This document shows, piece after piece, positions 25,705 to 34,038 of a DNA stretch of 64,000 nucleotides. Source of the DNA: Hymenobacter edaphi. Its GTDB lineage: Bacteria; Bacteroidota; Bacteroidia; Cytophagales; Hymenobacteraceae. Position 1 is the stretch's first letter. The number at the start of each line of letters is the position of its first letter. Below the pieces are notes generated by a model. The model did not search any database. It was not told the DNA's origin and saw only the letters and a program-made list of their open reading frames with translations. The DNA is taken from assembly GCF_003258365.1 (NCBI RefSeq), contig NZ_QHKM01000012.1:1-64000 (forward strand), written 5' to 3'. Made by a program: the position numbers and the translations under genes.

Positions 25705-27000
25705 CTACCGCGCCGCCGTGCCCAGGCGCGCTTTGCCGCCCCGGTCGTCCACCCGGTACTCCGCGCCGTTTTCGATCAGCAGGCCCTGAGTCCGGCCCGT
25801 GTTCTTGGCCTGCCCGTGCTTGACGTCGATTTTGAGCACCCGCCCGTCGTAGTCGGCCGTGACGTTGGCGACGACCGAGTGGCCGATGACCAGGCGCTGG
25901 GCCCGGTAAAACCGCAGCACCCGCGTCAGCTCGGCCGGGGTGGTGCGGTGGTAGGCGGCGCCCCGCGGGTCGCGGAAGAAAAAGAACGCCCGGTACAGCC
26001 AGTTCATGGCCAGGCTCCGGTCCCAGTAGGGGCTGTGGTAGGAGCTGAGAACGAGGCCCGCGCGGGTGCCGGCCAGGCGCCGGGCGGCGCGGTGGCCGTA
26101 GTGCTGGCGGGCAATGCGGTTGAGGTCGGGGAGGGTGAGGCCCTGCTGCACCAGCTGAGCTTTGAGGCCCGCGTGCACGAACAGGTAGGGGCCGAGGCGC
26201 TCGGCCACGTTCTTGCTGCGCAGCCAGCGGCCCAGCTCGGTATCGGCGCCGAACAGGGCGGGGCCGGCCTGGTCCCAGCGCGGCCGGCCGCTGATCTGCC
26301 GGGCCGCTTCGATGTACTTGTACTGGGCGTAGGACTGGTCGCCGTAGAGCATCATCACCTCGTGGTTGCCGAGCACGTAATGCACCTGCCCGCCGGCCTG
26401 CGCAGCCTGGGCTTCCAGCCGGTAAATCAGCCAGAGCACCGGCGTCACGTACCCGCCGCGGTCCACGAAGTCGCCGTTGAGCACCAGGTGGCCGCGGCCG
26501 AAGCTCCAGTTGAAGCCCGCATCCACCACGCCCTGCCGGCGCAGCAGGCTCACGAAGCCGTCGAAGTTGCCCTCGATGTCGGAAACGGCCAGCAGCCGGG
26601 TGGGCAGCGGATAGGTTTCGGGCGGCCGGGCGTGGGCGGGGCGCAGCGCCACCAGGAAGCTGTCCTGGTCGGCATTGCCCACGCGCACCGGCAGCGGCTG
26701 CCCGGCCCGCAGCGGAGCGCTGCGCAGCCGGCTGCGGGCATCCACCGTGAAGACGCGCCGGCCCACCACGTAGGGGCCGTCCACGCCGTCGAGGGCGGTG
26801 GGCACGGGCTGGTCAATGAAAAAGCCCAAGGGCTCGTCGTTGACCAGCGCATCCAGCCCCGACCAGTTGTAGGTGTAGCGGCCCGCCTGCTCGTCCACCG
26901 CGTTCTGGCCCAGCAGCAGGGTGGTCAGCACCCCGTAGCCCACGGCCCCGATCAGGCCCCACTTCACGATGATTTTCAGGATAGTCCTGGGTCTTTTCAC
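25705..27000 (-). CDS. Membrane-anchored calcineurin-like metallophosphoesterase
   Basis: This is 431 residues starting at GTG 27000 (VKRPRTILKIIVKWG), with one membrane helix at about 8-30. Metal-site motifs are SDIEGNFDGF (near 140), NGDFVDRGG (near 178), LGNHE (near 210), then HAGL and IGHS, the order seen in PPP-type and ApaH-like phosphatases. The first motif has Glu where the family norm is His (DxH). The frame is open to 27183, but a -7 element at 27067-27060 lies inside that extension, so translation must start downstream of it. The substrate is unknown, and the catalytic domain probably faces the periplasm. Confidence 0.75.
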   Translation of the reverse strand: MKRPRTILKIIVKWGLIGAVGYGVLTTLLLGQNAVDEQAGRYTYNWSGLDALVNDEPLGFFIDQPVPTALDGVDGPYVVGRRVFTVDARSRLRSAPLRAGQPLPVRVGNADQDSFLVALRPAHARPPETYPLPTRLLAVSDIEGNFDGFVSLLRRQGVVDAGFNWSFGRGHLVLNGDFVDRGGYVTPVLWLIYRLEAQAAQAGGQVHYVLGNHEVMMLYGDQSYAQYKYIEAARQISGRPRWDQAGPALFGADTELGRWLRSKNVAERLGPYLFVHAGLKAQLVQQGLTLPDLNRIARQHYGHRAARRLAGTRAGLVLSSYHSPYWDRSLAMNWLYRAFFFFRDPRGAAYHRTTPAELTRVLRFYRAQRLVIGHSVVANVTADYDGRVLKIDVKHGQAKNTGRTQGLLIENGAEYRVDDRGGKARLGTAAR

Positions 27001-27059
27001 GGTAGCGGAGGTGGGTTGAGGGGAGGCGAAGGGCCCGCGGCCGGGGCGGCCGGGGCGGC

Positions 27060-27067
27060 CAAAGGTA
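27060..27067 (-). promoter_or_regulatory. -7 element TACCTTTG of the metallophosphoesterase gene
   Basis: The minus strand carries TACCTTTG, an exact TAnnTTTG match. Transcription would start near 27053, about 50 nt before the GTG at 27000. This position excludes the upstream ATG at 27183 as the start. Confidence 0.6.
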
Positions 27068-27215
27068 TGGCGCCCGGGCCCGCGCTGCTGCCCGGGCGGG
27101 CCATTTGAGCCATTCGGGGCCCCTGGATGGTGGCGTAACGGCCTGCGCGTAAAAAGGCAGCAGCCGGCTTCTGCGCTGTGCAAAAGCCGGCTGCCGGAAG
27201 AGGGCGTGGGGCGGC

Positions 27216-27497
27216 CTAGTGGCGGCCGTGCCCGTGGCCCCGGCCGTGGCCTTTGTGCTTGCCGCCGGGCGCGTAGTACACCGGCTGGGCCGGTACCAGC
27301 ATCACCGGGCGCGGCTGGTAGTAATGGTGGTGTTTTTTGTATTTATACTTGACGGGGCGCGCCTCGTGCACCACGATTACCGGGGGCGGCGGGGCCGGGC
27401 GGCCGATGTTGATGGTCACCTGGGCCCGCGCAGGAGCCGCGCTGAGGGCCAGGGCGCCTCCCGTCAGCAGGATGGTGAGGAGAATGGATGGTCGCAT
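27216..27497 (-). CDS. Small secreted His/Lys/Gly-rich protein
   Basis: This is 93 residues with a signal peptide (MRPSILLTILLTGGALALSA, cleavage near ARAQ). The mature part has a Pro-rich stretch (GRPAPPPPVIVVHEARPVKY), a KYKKHHHYYQPRP segment and a C-terminal tail GGKHKGHGRGHGHGRH. The His clusters suggest metal binding or an envelope role, but this is only composition. A near-consensus -7 word (TAATCTTTG, one extra spacer base) lies at 27541-27549 upstream. Confidence 0.55.
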   Translation of the reverse strand: MRPSILLTILLTGGALALSAAPARAQVTINIGRPAPPPPVIVVHEARPVKYKYKKHHHYYQPRPVMLVPAQPVYYAPGGKHKGHGRGHGHGRH

Positions 27498-27709
27498 ATG
27501 GGGAAAGAGAAAAGTGGACAATAGCGGCCTCGGGCCCGGGCAAAGATTACGCCAAGTTACCGATTTCGGCGAGACGCGGGCCGGGCGGGCTTGACGCAAG
27601 CATAACCCTGCGGTACCGCGGGCGCAACACTGCTGCCGCACCTTTGTCGCGGCCAACGCCTGCCGGGCGGCGCCGCTTTTTCCCCTTGCCAACCAACCCC
27701 CACACTGCT

Positions 27710-28090
27710 ATGAAACTGCTGCTGCAAACCGCCGCCCTGATGAGCCTGCTGCTGATCGGCACGGGCCGGGCGGCCACCGCCCAGGAGCCCGCCGGCCAGC
27801 CCGTGTGCCTCGACCAGGTGGCCGCGTGCGTGTACCTGGTGCGCGTGAGCAACCCCACCCAGCTGCCCAGCCGCCTGCAGCTGGTGCGCGCCACCGACGG
27901 GGCCGTGCTCTACGAGCAGGCCAGCGCGGCGCCCGCCTTCGGCCAGAAGCTGAACGTGGGCCACCTGGCCGACGGGCGCTACGCCGTGGTGGTGAAGCTG
28001 GGCCCCGCCACCCACCGCTTCGCCCTCGATCTGCACACCACCCAGACGCGCAGCGCCCGCCTGATCAGCCTGGCCACGCCCGCCCGCTAG
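27710..28090 (+). CDS. Small secreted beta-rich protein, paralogue 1 of 3
   Basis: This is 126 residues with a signal peptide ending near ATAQ. The mature part follows the pattern PVCxDxV, then YLVRVSNPTQ, LVRATDGAVLYEQ, LNVGHLADGRYAVVVKLG and HRFALDL. The same pattern recurs in the genes at 31710 and 34039. Its order (NP, a strand with an xGxVLY turn, LNVxxLxDGxYAxxV, a last strand) is like a stand-alone version of the T9SS C-terminal sorting fold. Function is unknown. CACCTTTG at 27639-27646 is one base from the -7 consensus. Confidence 0.65.
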   Translation: MKLLLQTAALMSLLLIGTGRAATAQEPAGQPVCLDQVAACVYLVRVSNPTQLPSRLQLVRATDGAVLYEQASAAPAFGQKLNVGHLADGRYAVVVKLGPATHRFALDLHTTQTRSARLISLATPAR

Positions 28091-28141
28091 GGCCGGCCGC
28101 GCAACGCGCACCACCCTCCGTTGCGTAGGTACTACCATTCT

Positions 28142-28179
28142 GTGCCGCCGGCGAGCCGTACGCGCTCCACCGGCGGCAC
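28142..28179. promoter_or_regulatory. 10-bp hairpin ahead of the DUF389 gene
   Basis: GTGCCGCCGG (28142-28151) and CCGGCGGCAC (28170-28179) are perfect complements with an 18-nt loop. The hairpin ends 19 bp before the ATG of the DUF389 gene. It could be the 3' end of the preceding transcript or a leader structure. Confidence 0.4.
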
Positions 28180-28198
28180 CATTGTGTAAAAGCTGCCT

Positions 28199-29128
28199 AT
28201 GCACCGTACCCTGGAAATTACCGTTCCGCCCGCCGTCACCGAGTCGCTCGGCGCCGAGCTCACCACCCTGGAAGAAGTTATCGGGCTGACGCTGCAGCGC
28301 GGCGGCTCGCTCAAGCCCGTCGGCGACGTGCTCACCGTGCACGTGCTCAACACCGGCGCCGACGAAGTGCTGCGCCGCGTGCGGGCTGCCGTGCCCGACA
28401 AAGCGGCGCTGAGCGTCGTCACGGCCGAGGCCACCAGCTTTATCAGCCCCAATGACCACCACCTCGTGCGCGACGACCGGGACGAGGCCATCTGGGAGGA
28501 AATGGAAAGCGGCCTGCGCCACCAGGGGCGCATCACCGTCAATTACCTGCTGCTGATGGCGCTGGGCGGCATCATTGCCACGGTGGGGCTGGTGTCGGAG
28601 CCGGTGCCGCAGGCGGTGGCGTTTGTGGCCTCGGCCATCATCGCGCCGGGCTTCGACCCGATGACCACCGTGGCGCTGGGGGTGGTGCTGCGCCGCGGGC
28701 CGCTGGTGCGTCGGGGCTTCACCTCGGCGCTGGCCGGCTACGCCGTGCTGATTGGGGCGGCGGCCCTCACCATGTGGGCCATGGTGGCCGCGGGCGAAGC
28801 CGATGCCGCCCTGCTGGCCACCAACAAGGAAGTGCAGCACCTGGCCCACCCCATGCTGATGGAGCTGGCCGTGGCCGGGGCCGGCGCGCTGGCGGGCGTG
28901 GTGATGCTGGCCGCCTTCCGGCGCAGCTTTCAGGCCGGGCCGCTCATTGCCATGGCCTTTATCCCGGCCGCGGCCCTCATCGGCGCCGCCCCCGTGGTCG
29001 GCCGCTTCGATCTGGCCCTGGAAGGCCTGGAGCGGTTCGGGGCCGACTGGGGCTTTATCCTGGCGCTGGGTATTCCGTTTCTGTGGCTGAAGCAGCGGTT
29101 TCTGCACCGGCGGCCCCCGCTCGTCTGA
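28199..29128 (+). CDS. DUF389-family membrane protein
   Basis: This is 309 residues. The N-terminal third is soluble (LEITVPPAVTESLGAEL, VIGLTLQRGGSLKPVGDVLTVHV), as in DUF389 proteins. Several hydrophobic helices follow (LLMALGGIIATVGLV, AVAFVASAIIAPGFDPMTTVALG, AVLIGAAALTMWAMVAAG, LAVAGAGALAGVVML, LIAMAFIPAAALIGAAPVVG, WGFILALGIPFLWL). The motif IIAPGFDPM is the family's conserved loop (usually IxPLMxPI-like). Molecular function is unknown. A UUCG-loop hairpin closes the transcript. Confidence 0.75.
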   Translation: MHRTLEITVPPAVTESLGAELTTLEEVIGLTLQRGGSLKPVGDVLTVHVLNTGADEVLRRVRAAVPDKAALSVVTAEATSFISPNDHHLVRDDRDEAIWEEMESGLRHQGRITVNYLLLMALGGIIATVGLVSEPVPQAVAFVASAIIAPGFDPMTTVALGVVLRRGPLVRRGFTSALAGYAVLIGAAALTMWAMVAAGEADAALLATNKEVQHLAHPMLMELAVAGAGALAGVVMLAAFRRSFQAGPLIAMAFIPAAALIGAAPVVGRFDLALEGLERFGADWGFILALGIPFLWLKQRFLHRRPPLV

Positions 29129-29147
29129 GCCCGGGGGCGCTAACAGC

Positions 29148-29185
29148 CGCGCCGCCCCCGCGCCTTCGGGCGTGGGGGCGGCGCG
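29148..29185. terminator. Bidirectional hairpin with a UUCG tetraloop
   Basis: The arms 29148-29164 and 29169-29185 pair over 17 positions with one G-U wobble and enclose TTCG, which gives a stable C(UUCG)G tetraloop on the plus-strand RNA. It lies between the convergent DUF389 gene and the minus-strand gene ending at 29207 and can serve both. Confidence 0.75.
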
Positions 29186-29206
29186 GGCATTTGGGGGGTA
29201 CGCGGC

Positions 29207-29674
29207 TTAGCGGCCCAGAGCGGTGGCCGTGGGCGTGGGGGCCAGCAGCTCCTGCAGGGCGGGCGTGGCGGCCACGGTCTGGTCGAAGCACGCGGCCCGG
29301 TAGTAGCGGTCGGTTTGCGGGTTCAGGCGCACGAAGAGGGCTTTGCGGGCCTGGCTGGGGCGGCGGTGCTCGGCGGCCGTTTCCTGGTAGATAACCTCCT
29401 TGCCGGTTTTGGGCTGGGTAAACACCAGCACGTACACCCGCTGGGTGCTGACCTGGTGCGTCTGCGGGTTGTAGCGCAGCAGCACCAGCTCCTCGTTGGG
29501 GTGGGCCCGGGCCGTGCGAATGGCGGCGGGCATGTCCTTTTTCAGGTAGGTCAGGGGCAGGTCGAGCGCGCAGGTGGCCAGCTGCAGCTCACCGGGAAAC
29601 AGTTCGGGGGCGCGGGGCGCGGCGGGCGCCCCGGGCAGGAGGGCCAGCGAGGCCCAGAGTAGAATGGCGTACAT
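29207..29674 (-). CDS. Small secreted hypothetical protein
   Basis: This is 155 residues with a probable signal peptide (MYAILLWASLALLPGAPAA). The mature part contains LFPGELQLATCALDLPLTYLKKD, a beta-rich centre (QVSTQRVYVLVFTQPKTGKEVIY) and RYYRAACFDQTV, with two Cys that could pair. I do not recognise the family. It ends 34 bp upstream of the catalase-like gene stop-side boundary on the same strand, so the two may be cotranscribed. Confidence 0.5.
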   Translation of the reverse strand: MYAILLWASLALLPGAPAAPRAPELFPGELQLATCALDLPLTYLKKDMPAAIRTARAHPNEELVLLRYNPQTHQVSTQRVYVLVFTQPKTGKEVIYQETAAEHRRPSQARKALFVRLNPQTDRYYRAACFDQTVAATPALQELLAPTPTATALGR

Positions 29675-29708
29675 GGGGAGGCGGTGGAGAGTGAGGGCGG
29701 CCCGGGAG

Positions 29709-30812
29709 TTAGTCGGGCAGCTGGCTGATGTCGCGGGGCTCCAGGCGGGGCTGCGCGTTCATGTGGTGGCGGTAGGCCGCCGACCGTTCGTAGGCCTTGA
29801 TGCGGGCCCGGTTGATGGAGCCCAGGGGCTGGTGCGCCGGCAGGCAATGGAAAGGGTTGAACGACAGCACGTCGTCGGCAAACACCCGGCGGGCGGGGCT
29901 GTAGGCGTCCTGCGCCGGAACAACGAGCTTGCCCACCGGCTGGTGGGGGCTCTGGTCGGCGGGCCACTCCACGGAGGCATCCTCCACGGGCATGGTCTGC
30001 AGGTCGGTGCAGAGCTGGGCGCGCAGCTCGTACTCGGCGCCCTGCTCCCGGAAGAAATCCACCACCAGGTCGCGCCAGGTGCCGTCTTCCTGCACGTCCA
30101 CCGGCTGGCAGGTCAGGGCTTGCACGTTGGCGGAAAGCGGAGCCACGCTGAGCTTGGCCACGTAGTCGCCGTAGCGGAGGGCGCCGAGCGTGTGGTAGGT
30201 TTCGCCCAGCAGGTGGTGGTTTTGGTCGCCCGGCCCGATGGGGTTCAGGTTGGGGTGTACGCCCACGGCGTTCAGGGCCTTGGTGGCCACGCGGGCCGCC
30301 GTCGACAGGGCCTGCTGCAGGCCCTCCGGCGTGTGGGCCAGCTGCTCCAGCTTCAGCTGCATGTCGCGGTAGCTTTTGATGTCGCCGGTGGGAATGATGG
30401 TGTCGTTGACCAGCAGAAAGTCCTGGGTGACTTCGTCCTTTTTACCGGCCAGAAACTTCTCGCCGGCCACCCCGATTATTTTGATGGCCAGGCCTTTATT
30501 GGTCGACTGCTTGTCGGAGCCGATGGCGCCGGGGGCGGAGGAGAGGCGGATAATGACCGGGTAGGTGCGCGCCTCGCCAAACACGCCCTGGGCCAGGTGC
30601 GCGGGCAAATTGGGGTAGATGTGCAGCTCGCCGCGCAGGATGCCGTGGCTTTTGGCGTGGGCGTCGCGGATGGCGTGGCGGTGCTTCTCGAACATGTAGC
30701 GGTTCAGCCGCGCCATCGACTCCACGGTTTCGTCGGTGAGCTGTTCTTCGTTGGGCTGAATTTCTTCGACGCCGTCGGCGAAGCGGATGTAAGAAGCAGG
30801 GATAGAGGGCAT
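29709..30812 (-). CDS. Catalase-fold heme protein
   Basis: This is 367 residues starting MPSIPASYIRFADGVEE. The distal-side segment RDAHAKSHGILRGEL contains the catalase His with its usual HAK start. The conserved NKGLAIKIIGV, QDFLLVND and FFREQGAEYELRAQL regions follow, and near the C-terminus INRARIKAYERSAAYR has the R-x-x-x-Y arrangement of the proximal heme ligand. It lacks the flavodoxin tail and is shorter than true catalases (about 480 or more), so it belongs to the catalase-like subgroup whose activity may be peroxidatic. The ATG at 30812 starts the conserved part; an upstream ATG at 30848 adds only 12 residues. Confidence 0.75.
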   Translation of the reverse strand: MPSIPASYIRFADGVEEIQPNEEQLTDETVESMARLNRYMFEKHRHAIRDAHAKSHGILRGELHIYPNLPAHLAQGVFGEARTYPVIIRLSSAPGAIGSDKQSTNKGLAIKIIGVAGEKFLAGKKDEVTQDFLLVNDTIIPTGDIKSYRDMQLKLEQLAHTPEGLQQALSTAARVATKALNAVGVHPNLNPIGPGDQNHHLLGETYHTLGALRYGDYVAKLSVAPLSANVQALTCQPVDVQEDGTWRDLVVDFFREQGAEYELRAQLCTDLQTMPVEDASVEWPADQSPHQPVGKLVVPAQDAYSPARRVFADDVLSFNPFHCLPAHQPLGSINRARIKAYERSAAYRHHMNAQPRLEPRDISQLPD

Positions 30813-30928
30813 AACTGCAAGGAAAAAAGGGCAACGGGCCGGGGCCACGCTGTCTGTACGCCGGCCCGCGGCATTGGTTGAGCGGCGGCGGGCGGGCCGG
30901 CGGCCGCGGGCCGGCGTTACCTTGCGCC

Positions 30929-31507
30929 ATGCACAACTGGCACGACCCCGACTACCTGCAAACCGGGACGCCCCGGCAGCGGGCAGCCCACGCGGCGCTG
31001 CAGCAGCTGGGCATCCTGGCCACGCTGCAGCCCTACGGCCCGGTGCTGGCCGGCACCATTCCGCTGGCCGTCGACGTGGCCGGCAGCGACCTGGACCTGA
31101 TCTGCCAGGCCGCCGAGGCGCAGCAGCCGGTCCTGGCCCGGCTGCTGCGCCGCCACTACGGGGCGCTGCCGGGCTTCGAGCTGCACTGCACCCGGTGGCA
31201 GGAGCAGCCCACGGTGGTGAGCCGCTTCCGGGCCGTGGGCTTCGCCTGGGAAATCTTCGCGCAGCCGCTGCCCGCGCCGCAGCAGCAGGCCGTGCGGCAC
31301 CTGCAGGTGGAGCACGCGGTGCTGCAGGCCGGCGGCGAGGCCTGGCGCCGGGCGGTGCGGCAGCTCAAGCAGCAGGGCCTGAAAACCGAGCCGGCCTTTG
31401 CCCGGCTGCTCGGGCTGCCCGGCGACCCGTACGCGGCCCTGCTGGCGCTGGAAAGCTGGTCGGCGGAAACGTTGCGGGCCTACGTGGCCGCCCGCCCGCT
31501 GCCCTAA
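30929..31507 (+). CDS. DUF4269-type nucleotidyltransferase-like protein
   Basis: This is 192 residues starting MHNWHDPDYLQTGTPRQRAA. The segment AGTIPLAVDVAGSDLDLIC has the GSxxDxD motif of the nucleotidyltransferase fold, as found in DUF4269 proteins. The rest is helical (HYGALPGFELHCTRW, GFAWEIFAQPLP). Cytosolic. The reaction is unknown. It diverges from the catalase-like gene across a 116-bp gap containing an 8-bp hairpin CGGGCCGG/CCGGCCCG near 30836. Confidence 0.65.
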   Translation: MHNWHDPDYLQTGTPRQRAAHAALQQLGILATLQPYGPVLAGTIPLAVDVAGSDLDLICQAAEAQQPVLARLLRRHYGALPGFELHCTRWQEQPTVVSRFRAVGFAWEIFAQPLPAPQQQAVRHLQVEHAVLQAGGEAWRRAVRQLKQQGLKTEPAFARLLGLPGDPYAALLALESWSAETLRAYVAARPLP

Positions 31508-31709
31508 GCCGCCGGCCCGGGCCCGCCGATTGCCCGCTTGCCCCGGGCCGGGCGCGCAACTTTCTGGGAAGTACCAAGCTCGCCGAAAAATGCAAGGCCC
31601 GGCAGGCAACGGTGCGGGCCGCGGCGACGCCTATACGAATGTTTTCGTTGAAGCCGCCTGCGGCGCTCAGCGCGTTCCAACCTTCCAACCCTTTTACCAC
31701 CTAACCGCT

Positions 31710-32117
31710 ATGAAAACCCGCATCCAAACCGCACCCCGCCTCGTGCTGCTGGCCGCCGGCCTCAGCTTCGGCGCCAGCCTGCCGGCCCCGGCCCAAACCT
31801 CCAGCCGGCCCCAGCCGGTGTGCATCGATCAGGTTGGCCCGTTCACCTACCTGGTGCGCGTGAGCAACCCCACCCGGCTGCAGGGCGAAGTGCAGCTGGT
31901 GAAAATGAGCAACAACAAAGTGCTCTACCAGCAGTACAGCCGCGGCACCGTGTTCGGCAACCGCCTGAACGTGCAGGAGCTGGCCGATGGCCAGTACGCG
32001 TTCCTGGTGAAAGTGGGCAAGCAGACCTACAACTACACCCTGGACATTCATTCCTCCCGCGACCGGGTGGCCCGCCTTGGCTCGGTCTCGACCACGGCCC
32101 TGGCCGCGGCCGACTAA
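31710..32117 (+). CDS. Small secreted beta-rich protein, paralogue 2 of 3
   Basis: This is 135 residues. The signal peptide runs MKTRIQTAPRLVLLAAGLSF to about PAPAQ. The mature pattern PVCIDQVGPFTYLVRVSNPT, LVKMSNNKVLYQQY, LNVQELADGQYAFLVKVG and YNYTLDIH matches the genes at 27710 and 34039. The 5' leader CCTTCCAACCCTTTTACCAC resembles that of the gene at 34039. Function is unknown; see the findings for the comparison with T9SS sorting domains. Confidence 0.65.
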   Translation: MKTRIQTAPRLVLLAAGLSFGASLPAPAQTSSRPQPVCIDQVGPFTYLVRVSNPTRLQGEVQLVKMSNNKVLYQQYSRGTVFGNRLNVQELADGQYAFLVKVGKQTYNYTLDIHSSRDRVARLGSVSTTALAAAD

Positions 32118-32313
32118 GGTGTGCAGGACCGTGAGCACCCAAAACGTCCCGCTGAGCGCAGTCGAAGCATCTCTACTTGATGGTAGTTGCTTATTCAGCG
32201 AAGCGGTAGAGCTGCTTGGCTACGCCTTCCTGCGCTTCGACAAGCGGCCACTAAATGAGCAGGACGGCCTGAGTAGCAGCAGGAGCCCATGTTCAGTTAC
32301 TGTCCGCACACCC
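32115..32313. repeat. Palindromic intergenic element, REP/MITE-like
   Basis: This gap has nested imperfect inverted repeats. The outer ends are GGTGTGCAGGAC near 32119 and GTCCGCACACC near 32302. Inner ends CGTCCCGCT (near 32145) and AGCAGGACG (near 32258) bracket about 120 bp that includes GCGCAGTCGAAGCATCTCTAC and, inverted, GTAGAGCTGCTTGG with GCGCTTCGAC. The words TCGAAGCATCTC and GCTTCG are typical of dispersed repeats in Hymenobacter-like genomes. No gene is seen between 32118 and 32481. Confidence 0.55.
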
Positions 32314-32481
32314 TAAGCCCCGCGCCATTCGTGGCCGGTCTTGCCGCAGCGCCCCTGCCCCCGTCGGGCAGGGGCGCTGCTGGTAGTGGCCGGGCGGTGC
32401 CCGGCCCGCGGACCGGGCCAGCCGCGGGCGCACGCGGGGCGTACAAGGAAAAACATCCATCCACTTCCCTGCTTTTCGCCT

Positions 32482-33801
32482 ATGTACCGCTTCCTGCTCC
32501 TGCTGTTCCTCGGCCTGGCGGCCGCCTGGGCCCCGCCCGCATCCGCGGCCCCGGCCGACGAGCTGCCGCCGCGCCCCGTTCCGTTCCGGTTTGTCACCGA
32601 CCAGGCCCAGCTGCTGCAGCCGGCCGATGCGCAGAAGCTGGAGAGCGGCCTGCGCCGCTACGCCGACAACACCGGCACCCAGGTGGTGGTCGTCACCGTG
32701 CCTACCCTCGGCGGGCGCGAGGTGGCCGATTACGCCCGGGCGCTGGGCACTGCCTGGGGCCTGGGCCAGCGCGACAAAGACAACGGCGTGGTGGTGCTGC
32801 TGGCCGGGCAGGAGCGCCAGGTGTCCATTCAGGCCGGAAACGGCCTGCGCCAGCAGCTGCCGCCGGAGCTGATCAAGCGCATCATCAACGAGCAGATGAC
32901 GCCCGGCTTCAAGCAGGGCAACTACTTTTTGGGCCTGCGCACCGGCCTGAACACGCTGATGCTGGCCGCCAACCCCGACTCGGACCCGCGCAAAAACCAG
33001 CCGGCCGCTCCCGGTGCTGCCCCCGCCGATGCTGCCTCGGCGGACGCGGCGGGCACTGACCTGGGCGCCGCCGCTCCCGGCCTGGACGAGCCCGCTGCGG
33101 CCCCGGCCGACGTGCCGTTTTCGCCCACCGAGCCGGCCGCGACGCCCAGCTCCAGTCCCGGCTCGGGCGCGGGCTTCAGCCTCGGGGCTATGGCCCTGGG
33201 GGCCCTGGTGCTCGGCGGCGGGGTGTGGCTGCTGCTGCGGCTGTTTCGCCGGCGGGCGGCGGCCAGCGCCGGCTACGGCACCAACCCGCCCGCCGGCTAC
33301 GGCCCCGGCGGAAGCTACGACTCCAATGCCCCCGTCGGACCGGCCGGGCCGGCGGGCGGTTATGGCCGCGGCCCGGCCGGCCAGCCGGCCCCCGATTTCT
33401 ACCCCAACCGCGGTGGCGGCGGCTTCGGGGGCAGCACGGGCAGCGGCCTGGGCGGCGCGCTGCTGACGGGCGCGGCGGCCGCGGCCGGCGCCTACATCGG
33501 CAACCGCATGGCCACCGGCTCCGAAGCGGGCCACCACGACAGTCTCGGGGCCGATGTGCCTGCCACTCCGCCGCTGCCCACCGGCAGCGGGGCGGCCTCC
33601 GGGGGCTTCCCGCTGCTCGACCACTCCGGCAGCGACCAGGCCGGCCCCGGCGACAATGCCCCCGACTATTTCGCCGATGATGCGGCCGACAGCTCACCGG
33701 ACTATTTCTCTCCCGGCAGCGGCTCCTACGACGACTCTTCTTCCGGCGACACCGGCGGCGGCGGCTTCGACGACACCAACGACAACAACGGCTCGTGGTA
33801 A
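32482..33801 (+). CDS. Secreted, membrane-anchored TPM-domain protein
   Basis: This is 439 residues with a signal peptide (MYRFLLLLFLGLAAAWAPPA). The TPM domain covers about residues 35-155 (FVTDQAQLLQPADAQKLESGL, NTGTQVVVVTVPTLGG, DNGVVVLLAGQERQVSIQAGNGL). A Pro/Ala-rich linker leads to one membrane helix (LGAMALGALVLGGGVWLLLRLF, near 235-256). A long Gly-, Asp- and Ser-rich tail (SPDYFSPGSGSYDDSSSG, ending FDDTNDNNGSW) closes it. TPM proteins bind metals in the periplasm and some have phosphatase activity. Upstream frame to 32341 runs through repeat sequence and was rejected. Confidence 0.8.
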   Translation: MYRFLLLLFLGLAAAWAPPASAAPADELPPRPVPFRFVTDQAQLLQPADAQKLESGLRRYADNTGTQVVVVTVPTLGGREVADYARALGTAWGLGQRDKDNGVVVLLAGQERQVSIQAGNGLRQQLPPELIKRIINEQMTPGFKQGNYFLGLRTGLNTLMLAANPDSDPRKNQPAAPGAAPADAASADAAGTDLGAAAPGLDEPAAAPADVPFSPTEPAATPSSSPGSGAGFSLGAMALGALVLGGGVWLLLRLFRRRAAASAGYGTNPPAGYGPGGSYDSNAPVGPAGPAGGYGRGPAGQPAPDFYPNRGGGGFGGSTGSGLGGALLTGAAAAAGAYIGNRMATGSEAGHHDSLGADVPATPPLPTGSGAASGGFPLLDHSGSDQAGPGDNAPDYFADDAADSSPDYFSPGSGSYDDSSSGDTGGGGFDDTNDNNGSW

Positions 33802-33948
33802 ACGGGGGCGGGGCATCACATCTTTGGGGACGCCTCGGCAGCGGCTAACCGCGTTTGGACGCGGCAGAGCGGGTTTAAGGGCTGGCCTTCAGGCCAATTA
33901 GAGCGGCAAGGCCCCGATGATGTGAATGCGCCAGGCAACGGGTGGGTC

Positions 33949-33956
33949 TACCTTTG
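33949..33956 (+). promoter_or_regulatory. -7 element TACCTTTG of paralogue 3
   Basis: This is an exact TAnnTTTG match, 82 bp ahead of the ATG at 34039. The rest of the 33802-34038 gap is rich in short dyads such as TGGCCT/AGGCCA at 33883-33896; no gene is seen there. Confidence 0.6.
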
Positions 33957-34038
33957 CATCTGTCAATCAGCAACACAGTCGCCTGATGGTCAGGTCCCGC
34001 TGCTGGTGCCCCGTCCAACCCTTCCAACCTTACCCGCT

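Noticed and set aside
24382-27108. 908-residue plus-strand frame across the Gly-rich protein and phosphoesterase genes
   Set aside because: It shadows two real genes of opposite strands, with Arg/Gly/His-rich non-protein-like composition.
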